A stretch of DNA of 64,000 nt from Tamlana sp038148895. Its GTDB lineage: Bacteria; Bacteroidota; Bacteroidia; Flavobacteriales; Flavobacteriaceae. Location: NCBI GenBank assembly GCA_038148895.1, contig JBBVGQ010000006.1. One strand, given 5' to 3'. The notes below the pieces were generated by a model. That model was not told the origin of the DNA. It saw only the letters and a list, made by a program, of their open reading frames with translations, and ran no database searches. This document shows positions 40,308 through 50,707 of this stretch, in pieces (positions within the stretch are counted from its first letter, which is position 1; every line of letters begins with the position of its first letter). The position numbers and the translations under genes are program-made.

Positions 40308-42218
40308 ATGATGAATATTCATAACTTATCGATTTCATTTCAAGGGGAATACCTCTTTGAGGACATTACTTTTAAGCTAGGAAATGGCGATAGGGTTGGG
40401 CTTATCGGAAAAAATGGTGCTGGTAAATCTACTATGCTCAAAATTTTATCCAGGGAAATGGAGCCTGATACTGGGCAAATTGCTACAGATAAAGAACTTA
40501 AAATAGGTTTTTTAAAACAGGATATAGATTTTGTTTTTGGTAGAACAGTTTTGGAGGAATCTTATGAGGCTTTTACCGAAATAAAAGAATTGGAAGCCAA
40601 AATGGAGACTGTAAATACCCAAATGGCAGAGCGTACTGATTATGAAAGTGAGGGCTATCATCAACTTATGGTCGATATTAATGAGTTACAGCACCAATAT
40701 GAAATTTTAGGAGGGTACAATTACCAAGGCGATACTGAAAAAATACTTCAAGGTTTAGGTTTTCAGCGAGAGGATTTCAACAAACTGACCGACACGTTTT
40801 CGGGCGGTTGGCGTATGCGCATTGAGTTGGCCAAATTGCTTCTTCAAAATAACGACATTTTATTGCTGGATGAGCCAACAAACCACTTGGACATAGAATC
40901 TATAATTTGGTTGGAAGGCTTTTTAAAAAATTATGCGGGAGCGGTTGTAATCGTATCTCACGATAAAATGTTTTTGGACAATGTAACTAACAGAACCATC
41001 GAAATTTCTTTGGGCAGAATTTACGATTACCCAAAGCCGTATTCTAAATATTTGGTACTGCGAGAAGAAATAAGGGCACAGCAATTGGCGTCACAAAAAA
41101 ACCAGCAGAAACAAATTGAGCATACCGAAAAATTAATTGAAAAGTTCCGTGCAAAGGCTTCAAAGGCAACAATGGCGCAGTCACTCATCAAAAAGCTTGA
41201 TAAGATTGATAGGATTGAGGTTGATGAAGACGATAATAGCGTTATGACCCTAAATTTTCCCGTTTCAGTCACTCCCGGAAAAGTGGTAGTTGAAGCTGAA
41301 AATATTTCCAAAAGCTACGGCGATAACCAGGTTTTAAAACACATTAATTTAATGGTTGAACGCGATAGCAAAACGGCTTTTGTTGGGCAAAACGGACAAG
41401 GTAAATCTACTTTGGCCAAAATTATTGTTGGTGAAATTAAGCACCAAGGGCATTTGAAGTTGGGCCACAATGTGCAAATCGGGTACTTTGCTCAAAACCA
41501 AGCTGAGTATCTAGATGGTAAGAAAACCGTTTTAGATACCATGATTGATGCTGCCAACGAAACCAACAGAAGTAAAGTGCGCGATATTTTAGGCTCATTT
41601 TTGTTTCGTGGCGATGAGGTTGAAAAATATGTAAGTGTGCTTTCAGGGGGTGAGCGAAACAGATTGGCATTGGCAAAACTCATGCTGCAGCCGTTTAATG
41701 TCCTGATTATGGATGAGCCCACTAACCACTTGGATATCAAATCTAAAAATGTTTTAAAGGAGGCCTTAAAACGATTTGGTGGCACGTTGATTTTGGTTTC
41801 GCACGACCGTGATTTTCTTCAAGGGCTAACTAATGTTGTTTATGAATTTAAAGACCACAAGCTGAAGGAATATTTGGGCGATATTGATTATTATTTGGAA
41901 CAACGAAAGGTAGCCAGTTTACGCGAAGTTGAAAAGCGCACGGTACAAAAGGAAAAGCCAAAGGAAAAAAAGCAGCAATCATACGAAGACCAAAAAAAGC
42001 TCAAATCTTTAAACAATAAACTCAGTAATGTTGAGGCCAGAATAAATGAATTGGAGAGAGATATTAAGGCCATTGATTTAAAGCTGGAGATTAATTACGA
42101 AGAAGTAACTTCAAAACCAAACTTCTTTGACGATTATCAAAAAAAGAAAGCAGATTTGCAGGATTGCATGCAAAAATGGGAAGATATCCAGCTTCAAATT
42201 GAGACATTTGAGGGATAG
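40308..42218 (+). CDS. ABC-F family ATPase
   Basis: The 636-residue soluble protein has two ABC domains: Walker A GKNGAGKST (34–42) and GQNGQGKST, signatures FSGGWRMRIELAKLL and LSGGERNRLALAKLM, and two LLDEPTNHLD/IMDEPTNHLDI Walker B motifs. A basic linker (IEKFRAKASKATMAQSLIKK) separates them, and a C-terminal coiled coil of about 90 residues follows, as in Uup/YheS-type ABC-F proteins. These act on ribosomes rather than as transporters. No membrane helices. Confidence 0.93.
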   Translation: MMNIHNLSISFQGEYLFEDITFKLGNGDRVGLIGKNGAGKSTMLKILSREMEPDTGQIATDKELKIGFLKQDIDFVFGRTVLEESYEAFTEIKELEAKMETVNTQMAERTDYESEGYHQLMVDINELQHQYEILGGYNYQGDTEKILQGLGFQREDFNKLTDTFSGGWRMRIELAKLLLQNNDILLLDEPTNHLDIESIIWLEGFLKNYAGAVVIVSHDKMFLDNVTNRTIEISLGRIYDYPKPYSKYLVLREEIRAQQLASQKNQQKQIEHTEKLIEKFRAKASKATMAQSLIKKLDKIDRIEVDEDDNSVMTLNFPVSVTPGKVVVEAENISKSYGDNQVLKHINLMVERDSKTAFVGQNGQGKSTLAKIIVGEIKHQGHLKLGHNVQIGYFAQNQAEYLDGKKTVLDTMIDAANETNRSKVRDILGSFLFRGDEVEKYVSVLSGGERNRLALAKLMLQPFNVLIMDEPTNHLDIKSKNVLKEALKRFGGTLILVSHDRDFLQGLTNVVYEFKDHKLKEYLGDIDYYLEQRKVASLREVEKRTVQKEKPKEKKQQSYEDQKKLKSLNNKLSNVEARINELERDIKAIDLKLEINYEEVTSKPNFFDDYQKKKADLQDCMQKWEDIQLQIETFEG

Positions 42219-42292
42219 TTTTTTAAGTTTATTTTAACTGATATACAGAACTATTTAGGTATTTTTGATTTCTGACCATCAAAATTACCAGC

Positions 42293-43411
42293 ATGCGTAA
42301 AATTATACTTTCCGTATTAGGAATTTTACTAATTGTTTTTTCCTTTCTTTTCGCTAAAAGACTCATTGCCAATAAAAATAAACCGAAGCCTGTAAAGGAA
42401 AAGGTGGTTAAGACTGTTTTTACCGATACGGTTGAAAATAGCACAATAAAAATTGTAATACCTGCAAATGGAAGTTTGGTTGCCAAACGAAGAGTGGAAT
42501 TGTATTCTGAAGTTCAAGGTGTGTTTAAGCCATCGGCAAAACTCTTTAAACCAGGTCAAAAATACAGCAAAGGCGAGGCTTTGATTCGTATGGATGCCTC
42601 AGAGCATTACGCTAATGTGCAATCAGCAAAAAGTAAATTATATAATACCATTGCAGCCATAATGCCGGATTTGCGTTTGGATTTTCCTGAGGTTTATCCA
42701 AAATGGCAAAATTATCTTAATGGGTTTGATTTAAGCAAATCCACTCCTGAACTGCCAAAAATGACTTCCGAAAAGGAAAACTATTTTATCACAGGACGTA
42801 ATATAGTTACAGATTACTACGATGTTAAAAACTTAGAACAACGTTTGTCAAAATACACCATAACCGCTCCGTTTTCTGGTGTTTTAACTGAGGCGTTGGT
42901 TACCGAAGGTTCCTTGATAAGAAACGGGCAAAAGCTTGGCGAATTCATTGATCCCTCAGTTTACGAAATGGAAGTGGCATTAAGTAAGGATTACGCAAAT
43001 TTGCTTAAGGTTGGCGAGTCTGTGAGTTTAAACAACTTAAACAAGACAGAGCAATATAAGGGTACCGTATCTCGCGTTAACGGTAGTATTGATGCCAATA
43101 CGCAAACCATCACTGCTTTTATTGAGGTTAAAGATGATAATTTGAAAGAAGGGCTCTATTTAGAAGCTAATTTGGATGCCAAAGAAGAGCAAAATGCCAT
43201 TGAAATAGATAGGAATTTGCTTTTGGAAAGCCAACAGATTTTTGTTGTTCGAGATAGCCTATTGGATGTTGTTGATGTTAAGCCTGTTTATTTTTCAGAA
43301 AGCAAAGTGGTTTTAAAAAATGTGCCGGATGGTACCGTCATTTTGAAAAAATCGGTGCCTGGTGCTTATGCGGGAATGCTCGTGAAACCATTTGAAACTT
43401 CAACGAAATAG
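42293..43411 (+). CDS. RND efflux periplasmic adaptor
   Basis: A 372-residue membrane-fusion protein with one N-terminal helix (about residues 4–20). The lipoyl halves are PANGSLVAKRRVELYSEVQG and ITAPFSGVLTEALVTEGSLIRNG, separated by a helical hairpin. A beta-barrel domain follows. It links the inner-membrane pump encoded next (12 bp downstream) to the outer-membrane channel. Confidence 0.93.
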   Translation: MRKIILSVLGILLIVFSFLFAKRLIANKNKPKPVKEKVVKTVFTDTVENSTIKIVIPANGSLVAKRRVELYSEVQGVFKPSAKLFKPGQKYSKGEALIRMDASEHYANVQSAKSKLYNTIAAIMPDLRLDFPEVYPKWQNYLNGFDLSKSTPELPKMTSEKENYFITGRNIVTDYYDVKNLEQRLSKYTITAPFSGVLTEALVTEGSLIRNGQKLGEFIDPSVYEMEVALSKDYANLLKVGESVSLNNLNKTEQYKGTVSRVNGSIDANTQTITAFIEVKDDNLKEGLYLEANLDAKEEQNAIEIDRNLLLESQQIFVVRDSLLDVVDVKPVYFSESKVVLKNVPDGTVILKKSVPGAYAGMLVKPFETSTK

Positions 43412-43422
43412 GACGTTAATAC

Positions 43423-46400
43423 ATGAGAAAATTAATCAGCTATTTCATAAGGTATCATGTTGCGGTAAACGTGTTCATTTTGGCGTTTTTTGCATTTGGT
43501 ATCATTGGGATGTTCTCCTTAAAGTCGTCCTTTTTTCCATTGGTAGATTCCAAAATTATCAATATTAACATTACTTATCCTGGAGCATCTCCCCAAGAAA
43601 TAGAGGAGGGCGTCGTGCTTAAAATAGAAGACAATTTAAAAGGATTGAGAGGTGTAGACCGTGTAACTTCCGTTTCTAGAGAAAATAGTGGTACCATTAC
43701 AGTTGAAATTGAAAAGGGAGAAAATATCGATTTCATGCTCTTGGAGGTTAAGAATGCAGTAGATAGAGTGCCGTCGTTCCCAACAGGAATGGAACCTTTA
43801 ATTGTCGCCAAGCGGGAAGAGGTGCGGCAAACCATTTCTTTTGCTGTAAGCGGAAAGGATATTCCTTTGGCTACCTTAAAGCAATTGGGAAGACAAGTTG
43901 AAAACGATTTACGGGCCATTGATGGTATTTCGCAAGTTGAAATCACTGGATACCCTCAAGAGGAAATTGAAATTGCTGTTAACGAAACTAGTTTATTGGC
44001 CTATAATTTGAGTTTTTCAGATGTGGCACAAGCTGTAAGTGCTTCCAATATTTTGGTTACTGGTGGAAATATCAAAACATTGGCAGAGGAGTATTTAATT
44101 CGTGCTAACAACAGATCTTATTATGGTGACGAGCTATCAAATGTTATTGTAAAAGCTTCAAGTGATGGAAAAACAGTAAGATTAAAGGATGTAGCCATCA
44201 TTCGAGACCGTTTTTCTGAAACTCCAAATGCTTCATATTTTAATGAAAATCTTGCAGTTAATGTTACGGTTACCAGTACCAATAATGAAGACTTGATTTC
44301 TTCGGCCGATAAGGTAAAAGAATACATTGAGGGTTATAACCAAAGCCATAATAATGTAAAACTTGATGTTGTTCGCGATTTATCCATTACATTAAACCAA
44401 CGTACAGAATTGCTCATAAAAAATGCTGTTGCCGGTATTATTTTGGTGCTTTTATTTCTTTCATTGTTTCTAAATACGCGATTGGCATTTTGGGTGGCGT
44501 TTGGTCTTCCCATTTCATTTTTGGGCATGTTTATTTTTGCCAGCCAATTTGATGTCACAATTAATGTGCTATCCCTATTTGGGATGATAATCGTAATTGG
44601 TATTTTGGTGGATGATGGTATTGTAATTGCGGAAAACATTTATCAGCATTACGAAAAGGGTAAAACACCTATTCAGGCGGCCATTGATGGAACTATGGAA
44701 GTTATTCCGCCGGTAGTTTCGGCTATTGTAACAACACTTTTGGCATTTTCATTGTTTTTGTTTTTAGAAAGTAGGATTGGCGAATTCTTCAGTGAAGTTT
44801 CTGTTATAGTGATGTTAACCTTGTCAATTTCATTGATAGAGGCCCTTATTATTCTTCCCGCACATTTGGCACATTCCAAAGCATTGAGAAAACCAGTTGA
44901 GGTTGAAAACCCCTCCAAAACCAAGCAGTTTTTTGCTAAAATGCGTTTTATCAATAAAATAGGTGATCGCATTATGTCCTTTTTAAGGGATAAAGTTTAT
45001 AGTCCCACTTTAGACTTTGTTCTAAAATTCAAACTATTATCATTTGGCATTTTTGTGGCACTATTAATTCTAACATTTGGTTCTATTGGTGGTGGAATAA
45101 TTGGGATGACATTGTTTCCATCCATTGCGAGTGACAGGGTTTCGGTAGAATTGGATATGCCTAATGGCACCAATGTAAAAGTAACAGATTCCATCATTTC
45201 CATGATTGAGGAAAAATCGTTTTTGGTAAATCAGGAATTCACGGAAAAATATTTTAAAGGTACTGGTAAAGAACTTTTTGAGAACACTATTTTAACATTG
45301 AATAGTTCATCCAGTGCACGTTTGGATATCAATATGCTTCCAGGGGAAGAGCGTCCAGATGCCATAAATTCAAGTTTGGTAGCCAACAGATTGCGCGAAG
45401 TTGTTGGTCCTGTTATCGGTACTGAGCGCTTGATTTTTGGTTCGGGAGGAAATTTCGGTGGAAGTCCAGTTTCAGTATCTCTTTTAAGTAATAATATTGA
45501 AGATTTAAAAGGCGCAAAAGTTGAACTAAAGGAGGTTTTGCAGACCAATCCGCTGTTGAAGGATGTTGAAGACAATGATCCAGCGGGAATCAAGGAAATC
45601 AGATTAGAGTTAAAAGAAAGTGCCTATTTATTGGGATTGGATTTACGAACAGTTATGTCCCAAGTTCGGGGAGGTTTTTTTGGTGTTCAAGCACAACGTT
45701 TTCAGCGCGGACAGGACGAAATTAAAGTTTGGGTGCGTTACGACAGAAGCAACAGGGAATCGATTAATAACCTTGACGATATGCGTATCGTAACACCAAC
45801 GGGTGAGCGTGTTACCTTAAAGGACATTGCCACGTACAGCATTCAGCGAGGAGATGTTGCCATAAACCATTTGGAAGGACAACGTGAGATACAAGTTTCG
45901 GCTGATTTAAAAGACCCTAGTAATAGTGCTACAGATATTCTGGATGATATTAAAAACAATATTCTTCCAGAAATCAAATCAAAGTACCCAACAATATCGG
46001 CATCTTTTGAGGGCCAGAATAGAGAAGCGACCAAATTGTCAAATTCCCTAAAAAGGGCTGGTATTCCTATTCTGCTGCTTATCTATATTACCATTGCATT
46101 TACTTTTAGAAGTTACAGTCAGCCACTTTTACTCTTACTGCTCGTGCCGTTTAGTTTAACGGCCGTTGGTTGGGGGCACTGGCTGTTAGGTTTTCCAGTA
46201 AACGTTTTGTCCTTGTTGGGTATTATAGCTTTAATAGGTATTATGGTTAATGATGGTCTAGTACTCATCGGGAAATTCAATTCAAATTTAAAAGAGGGTA
46301 TGCCCTTTGATTTGGCTCTTTCTGAGGCTGGAAAATCAAGATTTAGGGCTATTTTCTTAACCTCATTGACTACTATTGCGGGACTTGCCCCTTTATTGCT

Positions 46401-46620
46401 CGAAAAAAGTAGACAAGCGCAGTTTTTAAAACCAATGGCTATTTCCATATCATTTGGTATAGGTTATGCCACCATACTCACATTGTTGGTTTTGCCGTTG
46501 TTTTTGTCATTCAGCAATGAATTAAAAAAGAATGTAAAATGGTTGGCTACTGGAAATGATGTAACCAAAGAGGAAGTAGAGAGAGCCATTAAAGAACAAA
46601 AAGAAGAACATGAATATTAA
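43423..46620 (+). CDS. RND-family efflux permease
   Basis: A 1065-residue pump with twelve membrane helices and two large periplasmic loops. Family motifs are ITYPGASPQEIEEGVV near residue 47, GILVDDGIVIAENI in helix 4 (proton-relay Asp pair DD) and GIMVNDGLVLIGKFN in the second half. It is HAE/AcrB-like; the substrate (drugs, detergents or metabolites) cannot be told from the sequence. It overlaps the TolC-like gene by 11 bp. Confidence 0.94.
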   Translation: MRKLISYFIRYHVAVNVFILAFFAFGIIGMFSLKSSFFPLVDSKIININITYPGASPQEIEEGVVLKIEDNLKGLRGVDRVTSVSRENSGTITVEIEKGENIDFMLLEVKNAVDRVPSFPTGMEPLIVAKREEVRQTISFAVSGKDIPLATLKQLGRQVENDLRAIDGISQVEITGYPQEEIEIAVNETSLLAYNLSFSDVAQAVSASNILVTGGNIKTLAEEYLIRANNRSYYGDELSNVIVKASSDGKTVRLKDVAIIRDRFSETPNASYFNENLAVNVTVTSTNNEDLISSADKVKEYIEGYNQSHNNVKLDVVRDLSITLNQRTELLIKNAVAGIILVLLFLSLFLNTRLAFWVAFGLPISFLGMFIFASQFDVTINVLSLFGMIIVIGILVDDGIVIAENIYQHYEKGKTPIQAAIDGTMEVIPPVVSAIVTTLLAFSLFLFLESRIGEFFSEVSVIVMLTLSISLIEALIILPAHLAHSKALRKPVEVENPSKTKQFFAKMRFINKIGDRIMSFLRDKVYSPTLDFVLKFKLLSFGIFVALLILTFGSIGGGIIGMTLFPSIASDRVSVELDMPNGTNVKVTDSIISMIEEKSFLVNQEFTEKYFKGTGKELFENTILTLNSSSSARLDINMLPGEERPDAINSSLVANRLREVVGPVIGTERLIFGSGGNFGGSPVSVSLLSNNIEDLKGAKVELKEVLQTNPLLKDVEDNDPAGIKEIRLELKESAYLLGLDLRTVMSQVRGGFFGVQAQRFQRGQDEIKVWVRYDRSNRESINNLDDMRIVTPTGERVTLKDIATYSIQRGDVAINHLEGQREIQVSADLKDPSNSATDILDDIKNNILPEIKSKYPTISASFEGQNREATKLSNSLKRAGIPILLLIYITIAFTFRSYSQPLLLLLLVPFSLTAVGWGHWLLGFPVNVLSLLGIIALIGIMVNDGLVLIGKFNSNLKEGMPFDLALSEAGKSRFRAIFLTSLTTIAGLAPLLLEKSRQAQFLKPMAISISFGIGYATILTLLVLPLFLSFSNELKKNVKWLATGNDVTKEEVERAIKEQKEEHEY

Positions 46621-47926
46621 AATAGGCCTTTTTAGTATTTTTTTAATGTCGCAGGTTTCAGTTTTTGCTCAAGAATTGATTACGCCAGAAAAAGCCGTGA
46701 CTTTGGCTCTTGAAAATAATTATGGTATCAAATTGGCGAATACTAATGTTGAAATAGCTACCAACAATGCTGGAGTACTGAATTCAGGATATCTGCCTAC
46801 GGTTACAGGAAATGCTGGAGGAACATTCAATGTAGATAATACTGAGGCTGAATTCACAGATGGAAGAGTCACCACACTAAATGGTGCTGAAAGTTCAAGA
46901 TACAATGCATCAGTAAATTTGAACTATGTATTGTTTGATGGTTTGGGGCGTGCCTATAACTACAATCAATTAAAGGAAACTCAACAACTAACGGAGCTTC
47001 AGGCCCGCGAAACTATTGAAAATACAATTTTACAACTTTTTACGGTTTACTATAATGTTGCCGAACTTATTGAAAATACTGATGCCATTGCTCAAACTTT
47101 GGACATATCAAAGGATAGGTTAACCCGTTCGGAGTATCAGTTTCAATATGGGCAAAGCACCAAGTTGGCTGTACTTAATGCGCAAGTTGATATAAATAAC
47201 GATAGCATCAATTTAATGAATTCTAAGCAGCAATTGCTTAACTATAAAAGGGATTTGAATTTGGTTTTGGGAAATGCATTGTTGAATGAATTTGATGTTG
47301 AAACAACCATTGAATTTAAGAACTTGTACGATGAAAATGAACTTTTGGAAAAGGCAATGACCAATAATGTTCGTTTGTTACAAGTAAATAAGAATATCGA
47401 TATCAATTCATTGGGGGTGAAATTTGAAAAGTCTGCTTATTTGCCCACTATTGGTTTAACAGGTAGTTATGGATGGAATAAAAATAACAATAACGCGGCG
47501 TCTTTTGTCTCTGTATCAACAAATACAGGTCTTTCTGGCGGATTAAATTTAAGTTGGAATTTATTTGATGGGGGAAGTACCATTACAAGGGTTAAGAATG
47601 CCAAAATAAATTTGGAAGCCAGTGCCATTGAAAAGGAGCAGTTGCAGGCAACAATAGTCCATGACTTTAATAATGCCTGGGACGATTTTCAAAACAAACT
47701 TAAAATTTACGAGCTTCAGGAAGAAAATATTAAAACATCACAAAACAACTTTGACCGTACCGAGGAAAAATTCAAATTGGGACAGGTTAATTCCATTGAG
47801 TTTAGACAAGCACAGCTTAATCTTTTAAGTACAGAATTAAGTAGAAATCGCGCAAGGTATTTGGCCAAACTTGCCGAACTTGAAATGCTTCAAATTTGTG
47901 GTGAATTATTAAATGTGGAATTTTAA
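46610..47926 (+). CDS. TolC-family outer-membrane channel
   Basis: The 438-residue protein has a signal peptide (MNIKIGLFSIFLMSQVSVFAQ) and a duplicated helical-hairpin TolC fold: ALENNYGIKLANTNVEIA, LFDGLGRAYNYNQL, then WNLFDGGSTITRVKNAKI and QLNLLSTELSRNRARYLAKL. It completes the tripartite efflux system encoded with the two genes upstream. Confidence 0.94.
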   Translation: MNIKIGLFSIFLMSQVSVFAQELITPEKAVTLALENNYGIKLANTNVEIATNNAGVLNSGYLPTVTGNAGGTFNVDNTEAEFTDGRVTTLNGAESSRYNASVNLNYVLFDGLGRAYNYNQLKETQQLTELQARETIENTILQLFTVYYNVAELIENTDAIAQTLDISKDRLTRSEYQFQYGQSTKLAVLNAQVDINNDSINLMNSKQQLLNYKRDLNLVLGNALLNEFDVETTIEFKNLYDENELLEKAMTNNVRLLQVNKNIDINSLGVKFEKSAYLPTIGLTGSYGWNKNNNNAASFVSVSTNTGLSGGLNLSWNLFDGGSTITRVKNAKINLEASAIEKEQLQATIVHDFNNAWDDFQNKLKIYELQEENIKTSQNNFDRTEEKFKLGQVNSIEFRQAQLNLLSTELSRNRARYLAKLAELEMLQICGELLNVEF

Positions 47927-48089
47927 ATTTTTTGAAAATCATACAAATTTTAAAAGAAAAAATATCCTAAATATGTAGTTGGTCGAAATGAAAATGTTAA
48001 AATATTATGCATTTCATCGAATAAAATAGTTTTTAGTCTAGTATTGGGTTACTTTCGTAAGAGAATTAATCCCAAATTTAATCCAAAAA

Positions 48090-48914
48090 ATGAAGACTTT
48101 AAAACTTATTGTGGTATGTTTCTTTGTAACGGCTTATTCGTTTGCCAGCATATCTCCAACAGAAAAAGATGCTCTAATCGCTATATATAATGCCACCAAC
48201 GGTGCTGAGTGGAATTCCACTTGGGACTTAAGCGCATCAGCTGATTCTTGGTATGGTATTAAAGTGGAAGGTGATAAAATTGTTGAAATAAATCTTCAAT
48301 TCAATAATTTGAATGGTGAGCTTCCTGAAGAAATTGGTAATTTGACCAATTTGAGGGTTATCAATTTAGGTTTCAATAAATTATATGGAACACTTCCTTC
48401 AACATTGCAAAATTTAAAAGAGTTAACTGACCTTGAATTATTCATGAATGGTTTTGAAGGTAATATTCCATCAGAATTGGGAGAATTGAAAAAGCTTGAA
48501 TCTTTAAAATTATACAGCAATAAATTTACTGGAGAAATTCCAAGTTCGTTAATGGGGTTGACAAACCTTAAAGAACTTTTATTGGGGAGCAATTTCCTTT
48601 CAGGTCAAATTCCAACAGAGATTTACGCATTATCCAAATTGCAAAAATTAAGTTTGATGGATAACCAAATGGATGGTGAAATTCCTTCTGAAATTGCTCA
48701 ATTAAGAGATTTGGAAGAACTATTATTGTCAACAAATCAGTTTAGTGGAGATGTGCCAAAGGAGTTTATGAATTTAACTAAGTTAAACACATTTATGGTT
48801 AGCGATAATAACTTAAACCAAGAATATATTAGTGTTTCAGGTAAAAATCCTCCAGTGCTTATGAATTTAGAGTTAGAAAGTTCAACTGCTGTAATGGATA
48901 TTGAAAAAGAATAA
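48090..48914 (+). CDS. Secreted leucine-rich-repeat protein
   Basis: The 274-residue protein has a signal peptide (about residues 1–18) and the plant-type LRR capping motif KDALIAIYNATNGAEWNSTWDL. About seven 24-residue repeats follow, of the pattern LxxLxLxxNxLxGxIPxxLGxL. Such proteins are common in marine Flavobacteria and are thought to mediate surface recognition. No T9SS sorting domain is visible at the short C-terminus, so it is probably periplasmic or outer-membrane facing. Confidence 0.88.
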   Translation: MKTLKLIVVCFFVTAYSFASISPTEKDALIAIYNATNGAEWNSTWDLSASADSWYGIKVEGDKIVEINLQFNNLNGELPEEIGNLTNLRVINLGFNKLYGTLPSTLQNLKELTDLELFMNGFEGNIPSELGELKKLESLKLYSNKFTGEIPSSLMGLTNLKELLLGSNFLSGQIPTEIYALSKLQKLSLMDNQMDGEIPSEIAQLRDLEELLLSTNQFSGDVPKEFMNLTKLNTFMVSDNNLNQEYISVSGKNPPVLMNLELESSTAVMDIEKE

Positions 48915-48947
48915 TTGAAAAGTAAAGTTTATAAATTTTAGTTTGTT

Positions 48948-48976
48948 AAAGCCATCAAATTTGATGGCTTTTTTTA
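48948..48976 (+). terminator. Terminator after the LRR gene
   Basis: Perfect dyad AAAGCCATCAAA/TTTGATGGCTTT followed by T-tract. Confidence 0.85.
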
Positions 48977-48985
48977 TATTTAAAA

Positions 48986-49168
48986 ATGCTTGAACATTAT
49001 TTTACTTGTCCGTATTGTTGGGAAAACATTTCTATGTTATTGGATAACTCAGTTCCAAATCAAAAATATATTGAGGATTGCGAGGTTTGTTGTAACCCTA
49101 TTCAAATTTCTTTACAATTTATTGACTCTGAATTGCAACATTTTCAAGCGGATAGCATTGGGCAATAA
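48986..49168 (+). CDS. CPXCG-motif cysteine-rich protein
   Basis: A 60-residue protein (MLEHYFTCPYCWENI…) with CPYC at residues 8–11 and CEVCCNPI at about 32–39, a small zinc-ribbon of the CPXCG family. Its role is unknown. It is the last chromosomal gene before the tRNA and island. Confidence 0.85.
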   Translation: MLEHYFTCPYCWENISMLLDNSVPNQKYIEDCEVCCNPIQISLQFIDSELQHFQADSIGQ

Positions 49169-49186
49169 TATTTTTTCGCAATAATA

Positions 49187-49216
49187 TTGCAGAAACTAAA
49201 AAGGATTGTATATTTG
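49187..49216 (+). promoter_or_regulatory. tRNA-fMet promoter
   Basis: TTG (49187–49189), 19 nt, then TATATTTG (49209–49216), a full match to the Bacteroidota consensus, 11 nt before the tRNA. Confidence 0.75.
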
Positions 49217-49227
49217 CAGTCCAATAT

Positions 49228-49300
<73 letters not shown>

Positions 49301-49324
49301 CAAAGCGAAATGCTAGTAAAATCA

Positions 49325-49354
49325 ACGGATTGTGTACTCACAATCCGTTTTTTT
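49325..49354 (+). terminator. tRNA terminator
   Basis: ACGGATTGTG, loop TACT, CACAATCCGT, then seven T: a perfect 10-bp hairpin between the tRNA and the integrase gene. Confidence 0.85.
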
Positions 49355-49379
49355 ATGTCTTCAATTTTTTTACTTTTAC

Positions 49380-49407
49380 AAAACGTACACAATTCCGTAC
49401 ACGTTTT
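49380..49407. promoter_or_regulatory. CGTACAC repeats before the integrase
   Basis: CGTACAC occurs at 49384–49390 and 49396–49402, within an imperfect dyad AAAACG…CGTTTT, 5 nt before the integrase ATG. It may be an operator or an integrase arm site; this is inference. Confidence 0.4.
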
Positions 49408-49411
49408 GCCC

Positions 49412-50707
49412 ATGAAAATCAATTATTCTGAACCTAAATTTTACACTGGTGGTGTTGATGTCAATCAATGGTCTAAGTTGTCAAAAAAAGAACAGAAAGA
49501 AGCTTTAGAAAAGGAGTGGTATGTATACTATACATTTAGAAATCCTAAAACAGGCAAGTTAACCCGTCAGACGAATATTAAGGGAGGTGTTAATAAGCAT
49601 AAAGATAGACGTACACGATTACATTTATTAAATGTTATGAAAGAAAGCCTACTTGTTGTGTTGCGAGAAGGCTTTAATCCATACGAAGATAACAGATCAT
49701 TAACCGAATATTTACTGGATAAGTTAGATAATAAACAGAAAGCTAAAACTAAAAAGAAAGAAGTAAGGCAAGCTTCGGTAGAAATTGTAGAAGTAGTTGA
49801 AGATAACTCTATGACTATAAAAGAGGCCTTTGAACTAGCTTTAGATTTAAAGATGAACATGATGTCTCCCAGTTCTTTTGTGAAGTTTAAAAGCCGTATA
49901 AACAACTTTACTAAATGGATTAAATTAGAAGGTTTAAAGGATGTTGATAAAATTACAAGTATTACCAAAAAGCATGTAATACAATATCTAAATGACGTAT
50001 TACAGCGTACCAGTCCAAGAAACCGAAATAATACGCGAACTGACTTAGCGTCATTTTATCAAGTTTTAGAAGATAATGACGTAGTACTAGAGAACTTTGT
50101 AAAAAAGATAAATGTATTAAAGGCTATACCTTCTCGTAATAAAACATACAAGCCAAAGGAACAAGAAGAAATTTTTAAGTATTTAAGAAAATATGATCCT
50201 ACACTATTCTTATATGTTCAGTTTATATCCTACAATTATTTAAGGCCTATAGAAGTGTGTAGGCTTAAAATAGGAGATATAGATATTCAGGACAAAAAAT
50301 TATATGTAAAAGCCAAGAACCAGCCAGTAAAGATTAAAATAATACCAGATATATTAATAAAAGAACTTCCTGATTTGTCTCAATTTAGTAAAGAAGACTA
50401 TTTATTTGCAGAAGCCAATATTGGAGGGCAGTGGGAAACGGAAGAAACGAACAAACGAGATTTTTATACCAAGCGTTTTAAAAAAGTGAAAGATCATTTC
50501 GGGTTGGGTGTTGACTATGGTTTATATAGTTTTAGGCACACTTTTATAACTAAATTATATAAGGAAATGGCGAAAAATGCTACCGCTTTTGAAGTAAAAA
50601 GCAAATTACAATTAATAACGGGTCATGCTACCATGAAGGCTTTAGAACAATATCTAAGAGATATTGATGCCGAATTACCAGAAGACTATTCAGCATTATT
50701 AAAATAG
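49412..50707 (+). CDS. Island tyrosine integrase
   Basis: I take ATG 49412 (MKINYSEPKFYTGG…, 431 residues); the longer frame upstream would translate the tRNA terminator. It has an Arm-type N-terminus, a SAM-like core-binding domain (MTIKEAFELALDLKMNM onward) and the catalytic domain with YNYLRPIEVCRLKI (Arg), YSFRHTFITKLY (Arg-His), LQLITGHATMKALEQYL (His and Tyr). It should insert the island at the initiator tRNA. Unrelated in detail to the cassette recombinase. Confidence 0.93.
   Translation: MKINYSEPKFYTGGVDVNQWSKLSKKEQKEALEKEWYVYYTFRNPKTGKLTRQTNIKGGVNKHKDRRTRLHLLNVMKESLLVVLREGFNPYEDNRSLTEYLLDKLDNKQKAKTKKKEVRQASVEIVEVVEDNSMTIKEAFELALDLKMNMMSPSSFVKFKSRINNFTKWIKLEGLKDVDKITSITKKHVIQYLNDVLQRTSPRNRNNTRTDLASFYQVLEDNDVVLENFVKKINVLKAIPSRNKTYKPKEQEEIFKYLRKYDPTLFLYVQFISYNYLRPIEVCRLKIGDIDIQDKKLYVKAKNQPVKIKIIPDILIKELPDLSQFSKEDYLFAEANIGGQWETEETNKRDFYTKRFKKVKDHFGLGVDYGLYSFRHTFITKLYKEMAKNATAFEVKSKLQLITGHATMKALEQYLRDIDAELPEDYSALLK

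Noticed and set aside
49310..49411. Upstream start for the island integrase
   Set aside because: It would include the tRNA terminator hairpin; ATG 49412 gives the normal N-terminus.
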